From contig NZ_JASJOF010000005.1 in the NCBI RefSeq assembly GCF_030163795.1, forward strand, positions 248,001 through 312,000: DNA of 64,000 nt. The letters are read 5' to 3'. The notes beneath the pieces are model-generated. The model worked only from the letters and a program-made list of their open reading frames with translations, searched no databases and was not told where the DNA came from. The position numbers were made by a program, and so were the translations under genes. Every line of letters begins with the position of its first letter. Within the stretch, counting starts at the first letter, position 1. Positions 25,516-34,550 of the stretch are shown here, one piece after another. The stretch is from Roseicyclus marinus. Lineage in GTDB: Bacteria; Pseudomonadota; Alphaproteobacteria; Rhodobacterales; Rhodobacteraceae.

Positions 25516-26862
25516 ATGGACCCGTTAACGATTACCTTACTTGTATGGATACTCCTCCCTTTTCCATTGATTTTTCTGTGGCTCAGGTCGCGAAGCGTCA
25601 TAAAGAAACAAATAACCCGCGCGGACGAAATTGAGAGGGATCTGACAGCCACTAGAGATCGCTATTCTGCGATTATTTCCCTTGAAGAAGAGGCGGGGAA
25701 ATTACGCTCAAGCATTGAGGATTCCAGCAAAAAAATGGAAGTACTTCGCATGGAATATTCCCAAAAACGCGAACTACTGATCAAACTTGAGGGGCAGTTG
25801 GCCGTGTATGATGAGCGGTTATCCTTTGCAGAGCTGGGCGTATATGAACCGCATTTCGACTTCACTGACAGCCAAGCATACAAGACGACAATTGAAGCGG
25901 TGCGGCAGCAACAGAAGGATATGGTCTCGCTGAAGACGGCGACGCGTTGCCCGACGAACTGGACCGTTGACGGAAGCAGGTCGAAGGGTGAAACCATGAT
26001 AAACCGTCAAACCCGTTTGACGATGCGAGCATTCAATAATGAATGTGAAGCTGCAATCGCGAATGCGCGATGGAACAACGTCAACGCCATGGAAAAGCGG
26101 ATCGTTAATGCGGCAAATCAGATCAACAAGGCCAATGAGTCGATGCAGCTGGTCATTAGCGATCAATATGTAGCCCTTAAACTCAAGGAGCTGCATTTGA
26201 CACACGAGTATCGCGAGCGCCTGAAACTTGAGAAAGACGAGCGCGCCGAACTGGCCAGAGCCGAGCGGGAAGAAAAGAAATTACTCGCGGAAGCCGAAGA
26301 AGCCGAGAAGGAGGAACGGAAATTTCAGCAGATGCTGGACAAGGCAAAAGCGGAAGCTGGTGTGGATGAGAAGCGGATTTCTGATCTTGAAGCAGCATTG
26401 GCAGAAGCACATGCCAGAAGCGAAAGAGCGCGGGCAATGGCGGAGATGACAAAATCTGGATATGTCTACATTATTTCGAATATCGGATCTTTTGGTGAGG
26501 ACGTTGTGAAAATCGGGCTTACGAGGCGGCTGGACCCAGATGATCGTGTCAGGGAGCTTGGTGATGCCAGCGTTCCGTTCAGTTTTGACACCCACGCCAT
26601 GATTTATTCTGATGAAGCCCCTGCGCTGGAAGCCGCATTGCACAGAGAGTTTTCGGATAAACGCGTAAACGCCTCGAACATGAGAAAAGAATTCTTTCGG
26701 GTTAGTCTGAATGACGTAGAAGAAGCTGTTCGGAAGCTATCCCCAAATGCCACGTTCTTTCGTGATCGCGAAGCACAAGAATGGCATGAGACAATGTCAC
26801 GAAGAAACCAGGCTCTTTTGGATTTACAGAAGCCTTCTGACAGCTTTCCCGAAAACATATAG
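25516..26862 (+). CDS. DUF4041 / T5orf172 (GIY-YIG-like) protein, probably acquired
   Basis: A 448-residue protein. Residues 4-24 form a transmembrane helix (LTITLLVWILLPFPLIFLWL). A coiled coil follows (about 30-95), then the DUF4041 core (about 98-215, including ELGVYEPHFDFTDSQAYK and MRAFNNECEAAIANARWNNV) and a long charged helix (220-310). The C-terminal T5orf172 domain (315-405) reads GYVYIISNIGSFGEDVVKIG, then LTRRLDPDDRVRELG, with the tyrosine/glycine pattern of the GIY-YIG superfamily. Codon use is clearly more AT-rich than the neighbours. The gene interrupts the uvrC/pgsA neighbourhood, is on the opposite strand, and ends 15 bp from the uvrC stop. Such proteins are common in phages and mobile DNA; its role, possibly defence, is unproven. 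Confidence 0.88.
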   Translation: MDPLTITLLVWILLPFPLIFLWLRSRSVIKKQITRADEIERDLTATRDRYSAIISLEEEAGKLRSSIEDSSKKMEVLRMEYSQKRELLIKLEGQLAVYDERLSFAELGVYEPHFDFTDSQAYKTTIEAVRQQQKDMVSLKTATRCPTNWTVDGSRSKGETMINRQTRLTMRAFNNECEAAIANARWNNVNAMEKRIVNAANQINKANESMQLVISDQYVALKLKELHLTHEYRERLKLEKDERAELARAEREEKKLLAEAEEAEKEERKFQQMLDKAKAEAGVDEKRISDLEAALAEAHARSERARAMAEMTKSGYVYIISNIGSFGEDVVKIGLTRRLDPDDRVRELGDASVPFSFDTHAMIYSDEAPALEAALHREFSDKRVNASNMRKEFFRVSLNDVEEAVRKLSPNATFFRDREAQEWHETMSRRNQALLDLQKPSDSFPENI

Positions 26863-26877
26863 CGGCTGGCCGTCGCC

Positions 26878-28746
26878 CTACCCCCGCTCCTGGAAGTAAT
26901 CGTAGATCTTTTGGGCGAGCGCGTCGTTGATGCCCTCGACCGCCGTGAGGTCGGAGAGGTTGGCGCGGGAGACCGCCTTGGCCGAGCCGAAATGCGCGAG
27001 GAGGGCGCGTTTGCGGGTTGCGCCGACGCCGGGGATATCGTCGAGCGGCGTGGCCGAGACCGCCTTGGCGCGTTTGGCGCGGTGGGCGCCGATGGCGAAG
27101 CGGTGCGCCTCGTCCCGCAGGCGCTGGATGAAATAGAGGACGGGATCGTTGCGCTGGAGCGCCATGACCGGCTGACCGGGGCGGTGGAATTCTTCCTTGC
27201 CGTGGTCGCGGTCGATGCCTTTGGCCACCCCGATGAAGGGCAGGTCGTCGAGGCCCAGATCGTCCATGATCTGTTGCACGGCGGAGATTTGCCCCGCGCC
27301 GCCGTCGATCAGGAGCAGATCGGGCCACGCCTCGGACTCCCGATCGGGGTCTTCCTTGAGGAGGCGCTGGAAGCGACGGGTCAGCACCTCTTTCATCATG
27401 CCGAAATCGTCCCCGGGGGTCAGGTCGTCGCCGCGGATGTTGAACTTGCGGTATTGCGATTTGAGGAAGCCGTCGGGGCCCGCGACGATCATCGCGCCGA
27501 CGGCATGGGCGCCCTGGATGTGGGAGTTGTCGTAGACCTCGATCCGCTTGGGCGGCGTGTCGAGGTCGAAGGCATCGGCCAGACCGTCCAGCAGCTTGGT
27601 CTGGGCCTGCCCCTCGGCCATGCGGCGGGCGAGGCTTTCGCGGGCGTTGCGCATCGCGCTGTCGATCAATTCAGCCTTTTCGCCGCGCTGGGGGACGAGC
27701 AATTCCACCTTGCGCCCCAGTTTCTGGGAGAGCGCATCGGCCATCAGGTCGGCATTCTCGATCTGATGCGACAGGATCAGCTGGGGGGGCGGGTCCTTTT
27801 GGTCGTAGAATTGGCCAAGGAAGGCCTCGAGCACCTCGGGCGCGTCGATGTCGGCGCCGATGCGGGGGTAGAAGTCGCGGTTGCCCCAGTTCTGGTTGGC
27901 GCGGATGAAAAAGACCTGAACGCAGGCTTGCCCGCCTTCCATGTGGAGCGCGATGACATCGGCTTCGCGCACGCCGCGGGGGTTGATGCCTTGGGCGGAT
28001 TGCACGTTGGTCAGCGCGCGGATCCGGTCGCGCAGGGCGGCAGCGCGTTCGAATTCCATCGCCTCCGACGCCTCGGCCATCTGGGTGGCGAGCTGGGCCT
28101 GAAGCTCGGTCGAGTCGCCTTTCAGAAAGCGGACGGCATCGGCCACGGAGGCGGCATAATCGGCCGCGCTGATGTAGCCGGTGCAAGGCGCCGAGCAGCG
28201 CTTGATCTGGTAGAGCAAGCAGGGGCGCGTGCGGGATTCAAAGGTCGCATCGGTGCAATTGCGCAGCAAGAACACCTTTTGCAGTTGGTTCAGCGTGCGG
28301 TTCACGGCCCCCGCGCTGGCGAAGGGCCCGAAATACTCGCCCTTTTCCGATTTCGCGCCGCGATGTTTCTTGATCTGGGGAAAGGCGTGGCTGCGGCTGA
28401 CGAGGATGTTGGGAAAGGATTTGTCGTCGCGCAGGAGCACGTTGTAGCGCGGTTTGAGCTGCTTGATGAGGTTCTGTTCCAAAAGCAGCGCCTCGGTTTC
28501 GGTGCGCGTGGTCAGGAACATCATCGAGGCGGTTTCGCGGATCATCCGCGCGATGCGGGGGCTGTGGCCCGAGGGCTTGGCGTAATTCGACACACGCCGT
28601 TTCAGCGCGCGGGCCTTGCCCACGTAAAGCACCCGCGATTGGGCATCGAGCATCCGGTAGACGCCCGGCGAATTGTCGAGCGTCTTGAGATAGGCGTGGA
28701 TGATCTCGTGCCCGGTTTCGGGGGCTTTGGGGGCAGTTTCGGTCAT
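26878..28746 (-). CDS. uvrC: Excinuclease ABC subunit C
   Basis: A 622-residue nucleotide-excision repair nuclease that makes both incisions around a lesion with UvrAB. It carries an N-terminal GIY-YIG nuclease domain ([25 protein letters not shown], about 28-55), a UVR segment (about 208-243), the RNase H-like C-terminal endonuclease domain ([33 protein letters not shown]) and helix-hairpin-helix repeats at the end ([19 protein letters not shown]). The size is typical. The upstream region of about 300 bp is AT-rich. No obvious SOS box of the Rhodobacteraceae GTTC-N7-GTTC form is visible there. Confidence 0.97.
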   Translation of the reverse strand: MTETAPKAPETGHEIIHAYLKTLDNSPGVYRMLDAQSRVLYVGKARALKRRVSNYAKPSGHSPRIARMIRETASMMFLTTRTETEALLLEQNLIKQLKPRYNVLLRDDKSFPNILVSRSHAFPQIKKHRGAKSEKGEYFGPFASAGAVNRTLNQLQKVFLLRNCTDATFESRTRPCLLYQIKRCSAPCTGYISAADYAASVADAVRFLKGDSTELQAQLATQMAEASEAMEFERAAALRDRIRALTNVQSAQGINPRGVREADVIALHMEGGQACVQVFFIRANQNWGNRDFYPRIGADIDAPEVLEAFLGQFYDQKDPPPQLILSHQIENADLMADALSQKLGRKVELLVPQRGEKAELIDSAMRNARESLARRMAEGQAQTKLLDGLADAFDLDTPPKRIEVYDNSHIQGAHAVGAMIVAGPDGFLKSQYRKFNIRGDDLTPGDDFGMMKEVLTRRFQRLLKEDPDRESEAWPDLLLIDGGAGQISAVQQIMDDLGLDDLPFIGVAKGIDRDHGKEEFHRPGQPVMALQRNDPVLYFIQRLRDEAHRFAIGAHRAKRAKAVSATPLDDIPGVGATRKRALLAHFGSAKAVSRANLSDLTAVEGINDALAQKIYDYFQERG

Positions 28747-29049
28747 GGTGTCGGACGCTTTCGCGATTCCCCTCTGGGCTGCAACGGATCGTCGGCGCGA
28801 TCAAGACAGGAAGACTCCACCAATCCTGTGGATAAGCTTGAGGAAAAATCTTGGGCGAGGGGAAATTTTCGTTGTTGCGAGGTCGGTTCTGGGATTTGCC
28901 CCATTTTTGGGCAATCTTTTAACACTCTGATTTAATTTACTTTATTTTTGCGGTCTTCACGGTGTCATCGGCTTGTTACTTGAATTTCGCAGGTTTTTCA
29001 TAATTCCGGACCCGGTGGAGAAGTCCATATCGCCCGCCCCGGTGCCCGG
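28747..29049. other. Intergenic region upstream of uvrC
   Basis: About 300 bp between the SDR gene and uvrC, both on the minus strand. The part 28830-29010 is unusually AT-rich for this genome (TTAATTTACTTTATTTTTGC) and probably carries the uvrC promoter. It also contains a perfect hairpin with a T-rich tail on the plus strand (listed separately). I see no coding potential. Confidence 0.5.
28896..28920 (+). terminator. Perfect hairpin with T-rich tail on plus strand
   Basis: TTGCCC (28896-28901) pairs with GGGCAA (28909-28914) around a seven-base loop and is followed by TCTTTT. This looks like an intrinsic terminator reading in the plus direction, yet no plus-strand gene lies upstream of it in this gap. 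It could stop antisense or read-through transcription from the DUF4041 side, or be part of a small RNA. Confidence 0.4.
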
Positions 29050-29826
29050 TCACTCAACCCCAAGGACGTCTGGCGTTTGCCAGGCGAGGTGCTGGCCACC
29101 GTCGACGCAGATCAATTGCCCGGTGACGGCGCGGGCGGTCAGGAAATAGCGCAGCGCGTCGCAGATGCCTGCCGGGTCCGCGCCCCGGTTCAGGATGGTG
29201 GCGGCACGCTGGCCCGCGAAATGCTCGGCCGATTGGCGCGCGCCCTGCATCGTGGGGCCGGGGCCGATGGCATTGACGCGCACACGGGGGGCCAGCGCCT
29301 GCGCCGAGGTGCGGGTGAGCGCCCAGAGGCCCATCTTGGCGATGGTGTAGGTCGTGAATTCGGGGGTGAGTTTCAGGACGCGCTGGTCGATCATGTTGAC
29401 GATCAGGCCCTGCGCCTGCGGCTCGCCGTTTTCATCTTTCAGGGGAGCGGGCACCTGTGCGGCCATGGCCTGCGTCAGGACGAAGGGCGCGCGCAGATTG
29501 GATTCGAGGTGCCGGTCCCAACTGTCGCGGGAGGCGGTGGTGATGTTGTCGTATTCGAAGATGGAGGCGTTGTTGATCAGCACGGTGATCGGCGCGCACA
29601 ACGCGTCGGCGGCGCGGGGCAGCAGCGTCTGCATCTCGGCCTCGACTGTCAGATCGGCCTGAAGCGTCGCGGACCGACGGCCCATGGCGCGGATCGCCTG
29701 CGCGACCTCTTCTGCCTCTGTGGCGCTGCCGGAATAATGGATGGCCACGTCATGGCCCGCCTCGGCAAGCGCCAGCGCCATGGCGCGGCCCAACCGCCGC
29801 GCCGCCCCCGTTACCAATGCCGTCAT
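29050..29826 (-). CDS. SDR oxidoreductase, pteridine-reductase-like
   Basis: A 258-residue classical short-chain dehydrogenase. NAD(P) motif VTGAARRLGRAMA (about 5-17), NNASIFEYD and active-site Y-x3-K in YTIAKMGLWALT are present. The usual catalytic serine is replaced in NMIDQRVLKLTPEF, where an aspartate sits in that position. The same change is known in pteridine reductases and FolM (dihydromonapterin reductase), so a folate or pterin substrate is plausible but inferred. The C-terminus (GGQHLAWQTPDVLGVE) resembles that subgroup. It lies 10 bp downstream of the antiporter gene on the same strand. Confidence 0.85.
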   Translation of the reverse strand: MTALVTGAARRLGRAMALALAEAGHDVAIHYSGSATEAEEVAQAIRAMGRRSATLQADLTVEAEMQTLLPRAADALCAPITVLINNASIFEYDNITTASRDSWDRHLESNLRAPFVLTQAMAAQVPAPLKDENGEPQAQGLIVNMIDQRVLKLTPEFTTYTIAKMGLWALTRTSAQALAPRVRVNAIGPGPTMQGARQSAEHFAGQRAATILNRGADPAGICDALRYFLTARAVTGQLICVDGGQHLAWQTPDVLGVE

Positions 29827-29836
29827 CGCCGTCTTC

Positions 29837-30793
29837 CTATGCCAGAACCATCAGAATGTAGGCGACATAGAGCGCGGTGAAGATCACGCCAACCACACGC
29901 CCCATGCCCCAGCGCAGGAAGACGAAGGGCGCAAGCACCGCAGAGGCCGCCAGCATCACCCAGACATCGAAACGCAGGAGCGCGGGATCGACCGGGATCT
30001 GCCCGACAAGGGAGGCGACGCCGATGATGCCCAGAAGGTTGAACATGTTCGAGCCGATCACGTTGCCGAGCGCCACATCGGCATGGCGGCGCAGCGCGGC
30101 CATGACGGTGGTGGCAAGTTCCGGCAGCGAGGTGCCGACCGCCACCAGCGTCAGGCCGATCACCGTGTCGCTGACGCCGAAGGCCTGCGCGATGGTGACG
30201 GAGCTGTCGACCAGAAGATCGGCCCCGACCGGCAGGCCGATCAGACCCAGCGCGAGAAAGCCGATGATCTTCCACCATGGCATGTCGGGATCGGCTTCGT
30301 CGGGGAGGTCGTCATCCTGACCGGCGGCGGCATCGGCGGCGGCGCGGTGGGCCATCACGGCGCGGGCGGAATCGAAGAGGATCAGCGCCAGCGCGCCCAG
30401 AAGGATCAGGCCGCCCCACCAGCGGTAGGGGCCGAGAAAGCCGAGGCCGACGAACAGCGCGCTGCCCAGCATCATGAAGATGAAACTGCGGCGCGTGTCG
30501 CTGCCTGCGGACAGACCGAAGATCATCGCGGGGATGCCGAGGATCAGGAGCACATTGGCCGTGTTCGATCCGATGACATTGCCGAGCGCGAGACCCGGCA
30601 CGCCGTCGAGAACAGCCTTGATCGAGATGAGAAGTTCGGGAGCGGAGGTGCCGAAGGCCACGACCGTCAGGCTGACGATCAGCGCGGGAATGCCCAGCCG
30701 GAGGCTCAGGTTCACCGCGCCCTTCACCAAGAGGTCGCCAGCCAGAAGGAGGATGATCAGCCCAAGGCCGGCAAACGCGAATTCCGTGATCAA
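29837..30793 (-). CDS. Calcium/sodium antiporter (CaCA family)
   Basis: A membrane exchanger of about 318 residues, YrbG-like. Two inverted repeats each carry the ion-binding motif: VVAFGTSAPELLISIKA with GNVIGSNTANVLLILG in the first half, and LVAVGTSLPELATTVMAA with GNVIGSNMFNLLGIIG in the second. About ten helices are visible, separated by an acidic loop (GQDDDLPDEADPD). I use a TTG start at 30793, which follows the preceding zinc-ribbon gene directly; the ATG at 30856 would overlap that gene by about 60 bp. The start choice is uncertain. The promoter is probably shared with the upstream S49 peptidase gene. Confidence 0.9.
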   Translation of the reverse strand: MITEFAFAGLGLIILLLAGDLLVKGAVNLSLRLGIPALIVSLTVVAFGTSAPELLISIKAVLDGVPGLALGNVIGSNTANVLLILGIPAMIFGLSAGSDTRRSFIFMMLGSALFVGLGFLGPYRWWGGLILLGALALILFDSARAVMAHRAAADAAAGQDDDLPDEADPDMPWWKIIGFLALGLIGLPVGADLLVDSSVTIAQAFGVSDTVIGLTLVAVGTSLPELATTVMAALRRHADVALGNVIGSNMFNLLGIIGVASLVGQIPVDPALLRFDVWVMLAASAVLAPFVFLRWGMGRVVGVIFTALYVAYILMVLA

Positions 30794-30797
30794 GATG

Positions 30798-30992
30798 TCA
30801 GCCCTGTTCGTTGCGGCAATGGCGGCAGGGGCCGCCGCGCAGGTTGTAGCGCCCACAATCGGGGCAGAGTTTGGGTTTGGGCAGGCCGCCCGCGCGGTCG
30901 CCCTTGCCGCCGAACCCCGGCAGGCGCAGGCGACCGAAAATGGCGAGAACCACCATGAAGATCAGGAACAGGCTGACGATCTTGAGCATCAT
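30798..30992 (-). CDS. Tiny membrane protein with zinc-ribbon tail
   Basis: A 64-residue protein. Residues 1-22 form a membrane helix (MMLKIVSLFLIFMVVLAIFG); a Gly-rich linker follows, and the C-terminal half has a CPDC...CRHC pattern (two CxxC pairs about 11 residues apart) that should bind zinc. The start overlaps the S49 peptidase stop by 4 bp, so it is translationally coupled. I know similar short proteins next to S49 peptidases in related genomes from memory, but no function. The four cysteines and the reading-frame coupling support a real gene. Confidence 0.8.
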   Translation of the reverse strand: MMLKIVSLFLIFMVVLAIFGRLRLPGFGGKGDRAGGLPKPKLCPDCGRYNLRGGPCRHCRNEQG

Positions 30993-31792
30993 GAGAGGCC
31001 ATAGCGCGCCCAGAGCGCGCGATCTTCAAGGCTGCCGGTCAATTCGGAGGTGAGGCGTGCCCCGAAGATCTGGAACAGGCCGCGGCGGGGGCCGAAGCGC
31101 TGGAAGCGGGTCTTCTTGCCGTAGCGGTCTTTCAGGACCGGGACGATGTGGCCGATGCCATCGGCAAGCCCCAGATCGACGGCGCGTTGCCCGACCCAGA
31201 ATTCACCGGTGAAGAGATCGGCATCCTCTGCCAGCCGGTCGCCGCGCCGCGCCTTCACATGGGCGATGAAGCTGTCGTGGATCTGGGATTGGATGGATTT
31301 GAGGCGTTCCACATCCTCGGGCCGTTCGGGGCGGAACGGGTCGAGCATGGATTTGTCCTTGCCCGAGGTATGCACGCGGCGTTCGACCCCGATCCGCGCG
31401 ATCGCCTCGTGCAGGCCGAAGCCCGCCGAGATGACGCCGATGGATCCCACGACGGAGCTGGCGTCGATCCAGATGTCATCGGCGGCGCAGGCCAGCCAAT
31501 AGCCGCCCGAGGCCGCCACATCCTCGACGAAGGCATGGACGGGGATCTGTTTTTCCTCGGCCAGCCGCCGGATGCGGGCTGCGATGAGCGAGGATTGGGC
31601 GGGGCTGCCGCCCGGCGAATTCAGGATCAGCGCGACGGCGCTGGGTTTTCCCTTGGCGAAGGCGCGTTCGATGGCGGGGGCGAGGGCCGCGTCGCTGAGC
31701 GTGCCACCCCGGTTGGACGCGGCGATCACCCCCGAGAGGGTGATGACGGAGACCACGGGGTCCTTGGCTATGAAGGGAATGAAACGTTTCAT
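30989..31792 (-). CDS. S49 family serine peptidase (SppA-like)
   Basis: A 267-residue peptidase starting MKRFIPFIAKDPVVSVITLSG; the upstream open frame is repeat DNA and was excluded. SppA-type features: LNSPGGSPAQSSLIA (58-72), the nucleophile S95 in DVAASGGYWLACAADD, SSVVGSIGVI, and the lysine-containing SGKDKSM (K145/K147), forming the Ser-Lys dyad of the family. Only one half of the long E. coli SppA is present, as in Gram-positive and short proteobacterial forms. There is no clear signal anchor at the N-terminus, so it may be cytosolic or peripheral. It heads an operon with the tiny zinc-ribbon protein and the antiporter. Confidence 0.9.
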   Translation of the reverse strand: MKRFIPFIAKDPVVSVITLSGVIAASNRGGTLSDAALAPAIERAFAKGKPSAVALILNSPGGSPAQSSLIAARIRRLAEEKQIPVHAFVEDVAASGGYWLACAADDIWIDASSVVGSIGVISAGFGLHEAIARIGVERRVHTSGKDKSMLDPFRPERPEDVERLKSIQSQIHDSFIAHVKARRGDRLAEDADLFTGEFWVGQRAVDLGLADGIGHIVPVLKDRYGKKTRFQRFGPRRGLFQIFGARLTSELTGSLEDRALWARYGLS

Positions 31793-31874
31793 ATGACGCG
31801 ATGTAGGCCGTGGCGCGGGAGCGAACAAGGCGCGGCCCGCGTTTCGCGGGCGCTGTGTCCCGCAGGTCTTGCCT

Positions 31875-31945
31875 GGGGCTCTGCCCCGTGGGCCTTGGTT
31901 TAGGGGGCTCTGCCCCATTGGCATGAGTTTCGGGGGCTCTGCCCC
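31875..31945. repeat. Three GGGGCTCTGCCCC palindromes at exact 29-bp spacing
   Basis: The 13-bp GGGGCTCTGCCCC occurs at 31875, 31904 and 31933, so the period is 29 bp. The spacer sequences differ (GTGGGCCTTGGTTTAG-like and ATTGGCATGAGTTTCG-like). The sequence continues as a C/G-rich palindrome and ends in GGAGTATTTCGGAAAGC. I recall similar GGGGCTCTGCCCC/TATTT strings in intergenic DNA of many Roseobacter genomes. It lies between the S49 and acyl-CoA synthetase genes and may act as a bidirectional terminator or a REP-like element. Confidence 0.85.
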
Positions 31946-32000
31946 CGGGGGCCTCTTGGCCCCTCCCCCCGGAGTATTTCGGAAAGCAAAGACGGGGTGG

Positions 32001-33503
32001 TCAGCTTTCCTCGGCCAAGCGGCGGCGGAGGTCGGTTTTCAGGACCTTGCCGTAATTGTTCTTGGGCAGCTCTTGCAGGGTGACATAGACCTTGGGCCGT
32101 TTGAAGCGCGCGATCTGGGTCAGGCAATGGGCGTCGAGCGCCGCCGGATCGGGCGTGGTGCCGGGGGTGGGCACGATGAAGGCCACGACCTCCTCGCCCC
32201 ATTCGGCGGAAGGCCGGCCGACGACGGAGACCTCGTGGACGGTGGGGTGGGTGAGCAGCACCTCCTCCACCTCACGGGGGTAGATGTTGCTGCCGCCCGA
32301 GATGATCACATCCTTGGAGCGGTCGGCCAGTGTCAGGTAGCCGTCGGCATCGAGGCTGCCCATGTCGCCCGTCATGAGCCAGCCGTTTACCAGCGTCTTG
32401 GCCGTGGCATCGGGGTTCTGCCAATAGCCGGGCATGACCGGGGCGCCGCGCACCATGATCTCCCCGATCTCGCCTGTGGGCAGGGGGGCGCCGGTGGCGT
32501 CGCCGATGGCGACCTCGACCATGCTTTGCGCGCGGCCGACGGAGGCCAGACGCGCCTGCCAGCGGGGATGGGTGCGATCCGCGACATCGGCGCGGGAGAG
32601 CGCGGTGATCGCCATAGGGCATTCGCCCTGCCCGTAGATCTGGACGAATTTGGGGCCGAAGACCGCGACCGCCTCTTCGATATCGGCGCGGTACATCGGG
32701 CCGCCGCCGTAGACGATGGTGCGGATGCCGTCGCCCCGGCTGCCCGTGGTCTGTGCCGCATCGGTCAGGCGGCGGACCATGGTGGGGGCCATGAACATAG
32801 ACGTGGGGCCGAGAGCAGCGGAGAGCGCCAGAACCTCGGCCGCATCGAAGCCGCCCGAGGGGGGCACGATGTGGCGCGCGCCCATGCGGACATGGATCGG
32901 GGCGTAGATGCCTGCGCCATGGCTCATGGGCGCGGCGTATAGTGCCGCGTCGGCCGGGCTGACCGGGTCGACATCGACGGGATAGCAGAGCGAGGTGGCG
33001 GCGAGCATCGCGTGGGTGATCCGCACCCCCTTGGGCCGCCCGGTCGTGCCGGAGGTGTAGAAGAGCCATGCCAGATCGTTTGGGCTACGCTCGGTGATCG
33101 GGGCGGGCGCGCCCGTCGTCATCGCCGTGAAGGCGGGGCTGTCGAGCGTGGTGGCGGGGCAGTTCAGCCCCTCCGCCATCCCCGGCGCGGCGAAGAGGTG
33201 ACGCGCGCCGCTGTCGGCGAGGATGAATTCGGCCTCGCGCGGATGGAGCTTGGCGTTGATCGGCACGGCGGCCGCCCCGGCGATCCAGATGCCGTAGAGG
33301 GCGACAAGGTAATCGGGGGCATTGCCGGAATAGATCGCGACGCGATCGCCCGGCGCGATGTTCATGGCCGTCAGGGCCTGCGCCAAGGCGGCGGCACGGG
33401 CGTGAAAGGTGGCGTAGTCGGCCACGAGCCTTTCGCCCAGCATCAGGGCCGGGTTGCTGCCGGAAACCAGCGCGCTGCGTTCCAGCCAATGGGCGATGTT
33501 CAT
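32001..33503 (-). CDS. Acyl-CoA synthetase (class I adenylate-forming)
   Basis: A 500-residue AMP-forming CoA ligase starting MNIAHWLERSALVSG. Motif A3 LFYTSGTTGRPKGVRITH is at about 155-172; QIYGQGECPM, GWLMTGDMGSLDADGYL, DRSKDVIISGGSNIYPREVE and the C-terminal catalytic lysine region PKNNYGKVLKTDL are all intact. These ligases activate a carboxylic acid with ATP and load it on CoA. The sequence does not let me say which acid; fatty, aromatic and malonyl substrates all occur in this family. It stands alone between the repeat-filled gap and a divergent ribokinase-family gene. Confidence 0.88.
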   Translation of the reverse strand: MNIAHWLERSALVSGSNPALMLGERLVADYATFHARAAALAQALTAMNIAPGDRVAIYSGNAPDYLVALYGIWIAGAAAVPINAKLHPREAEFILADSGARHLFAAPGMAEGLNCPATTLDSPAFTAMTTGAPAPITERSPNDLAWLFYTSGTTGRPKGVRITHAMLAATSLCYPVDVDPVSPADAALYAAPMSHGAGIYAPIHVRMGARHIVPPSGGFDAAEVLALSAALGPTSMFMAPTMVRRLTDAAQTTGSRGDGIRTIVYGGGPMYRADIEEAVAVFGPKFVQIYGQGECPMAITALSRADVADRTHPRWQARLASVGRAQSMVEVAIGDATGAPLPTGEIGEIMVRGAPVMPGYWQNPDATAKTLVNGWLMTGDMGSLDADGYLTLADRSKDVIISGGSNIYPREVEEVLLTHPTVHEVSVVGRPSAEWGEEVVAFIVPTPGTTPDPAALDAHCLTQIARFKRPKVYVTLQELPKNNYGKVLKTDLRRRLAEES

Positions 33504-33626
33504 CTGCCCCCTCCCCTTCTTGTCGCGGCTGAGTGTTTCGCGCGCAGGGCGCATCTGCAAGGGGGTGCTGGAAGCGCGCGCGCGGGGCGGTTAGGGTTTC
33601 GGCGACAGCAACAGACAGGCCAGCCC

Positions 33627-34550
33627 ATGCCCCATGACATCGTGATCCTCGGCATTTTCGTGGCCGATGCGGCATTTCGCTGCGACCAGCTGCCCCGACT
33701 GGGTGAGACGCTGCTTGGGACCGGCTTTACGCTGGGCCCCGGCGGGAAAGGGTCGAACCAGGCTGTCGCGGCGGCGATGGCGGGGGGCGACGTGGGGTTC
33801 CTGACCCGGATCGGGGATGACACGTTCGGCGCCATGGGGCGGGAGACGTGGGCAGGGGCCGGTGTGCATCCGCTGGCCGTGATCGATGACAGCCTGCCCA
33901 CGGGCGCTGCAGGGATCTTCGTGGAAACCGGCACGGCCAAGAATGCCATCGTGGTCAGCCCGGGAGCTGCGGGGGCGATCGGCGCCGCGGATGTGGAGGC
34001 GCAGGCGGAGGCGATCCGCAGGGCGCGGGTGGCGCTGACGCAGCTGGAACAACCGATGGCGGCGGCGGAGGCGTTTTTGCGCATGGCCCGCGAGGGCGGG
34101 GCGATCACGATCCTGAACCCCGCGCCTGCCGCAGCCCTGCCCCAAGGTATGTTGGCGCTGTGCGATTACCTGACCCCGAACGAGGCCGAGGCCGAGGGGC
34201 TGACCGGCCTTGCCGTGACCGACCGCGACAGCGCGGCACGGGCGGCGGGCGCATTGCTGGAACAGGGCGTGGGCAAGGCGGTGATCGTGACGCTGGGCGG
34301 CGATGGCGCGCTGGTGCGCGATGCGGACGGCGCGCGGCATGTGCCGCCGATGTCGGCAGGCCCGGCGGTGGACACGACCGGCGCGGGCGATGCGTTCAAC
34401 GGCGGGTTCGCCACGGCGCTGGCCGAGGGCCAGACGCTTGACGCGGCGCTGCGCTTTGCCACGGCGGTTGCCGCGATCTCGGTGACGCGGGCGGGGGCGG
34501 CGGCGGCGATGCCCACCCGTGCAGAGGTCGAGGCCTTGCTGGCAGGTTAG
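33627..34550 (+). CDS. Ribokinase-like sugar kinase (PfkB family)
   Basis: A 307-residue kinase beginning MPHDIVILGIFVADAAFR. PfkB signatures are present: GPGGKGSNQAVAAAMAGG near residue 40 (substrate side) and DTTGAGDAFNGGFATALAEG near 250, where the aspartate is the catalytic base. The ribokinase-type NxxE region reads LTPNEAEAEGLTG. It phosphorylates a sugar or nucleoside hydroxyl; ribose is the default guess but not certain. Its 3' end overlaps the convergent glycosyltransferase-like gene by 4 bp. The divergent acyl-CoA synthetase starts 123 bp away. Confidence 0.85.
   Translation: MPHDIVILGIFVADAAFRCDQLPRLGETLLGTGFTLGPGGKGSNQAVAAAMAGGDVGFLTRIGDDTFGAMGRETWAGAGVHPLAVIDDSLPTGAAGIFVETGTAKNAIVVSPGAAGAIGAADVEAQAEAIRRARVALTQLEQPMAAAEAFLRMAREGGAITILNPAPAAALPQGMLALCDYLTPNEAEAEGLTGLAVTDRDSAARAAGALLEQGVGKAVIVTLGGDGALVRDADGARHVPPMSAGPAVDTTGAGDAFNGGFATALAEGQTLDAALRFATAVAAISVTRAGAAAAMPTRAEVEALLAG

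Noticed and set aside
26911-28935. 674-codon plus-strand frame opposite uvrC
   Set aside because: Antisense to uvrC, which has all expected domains; composition is that of a shadow frame.
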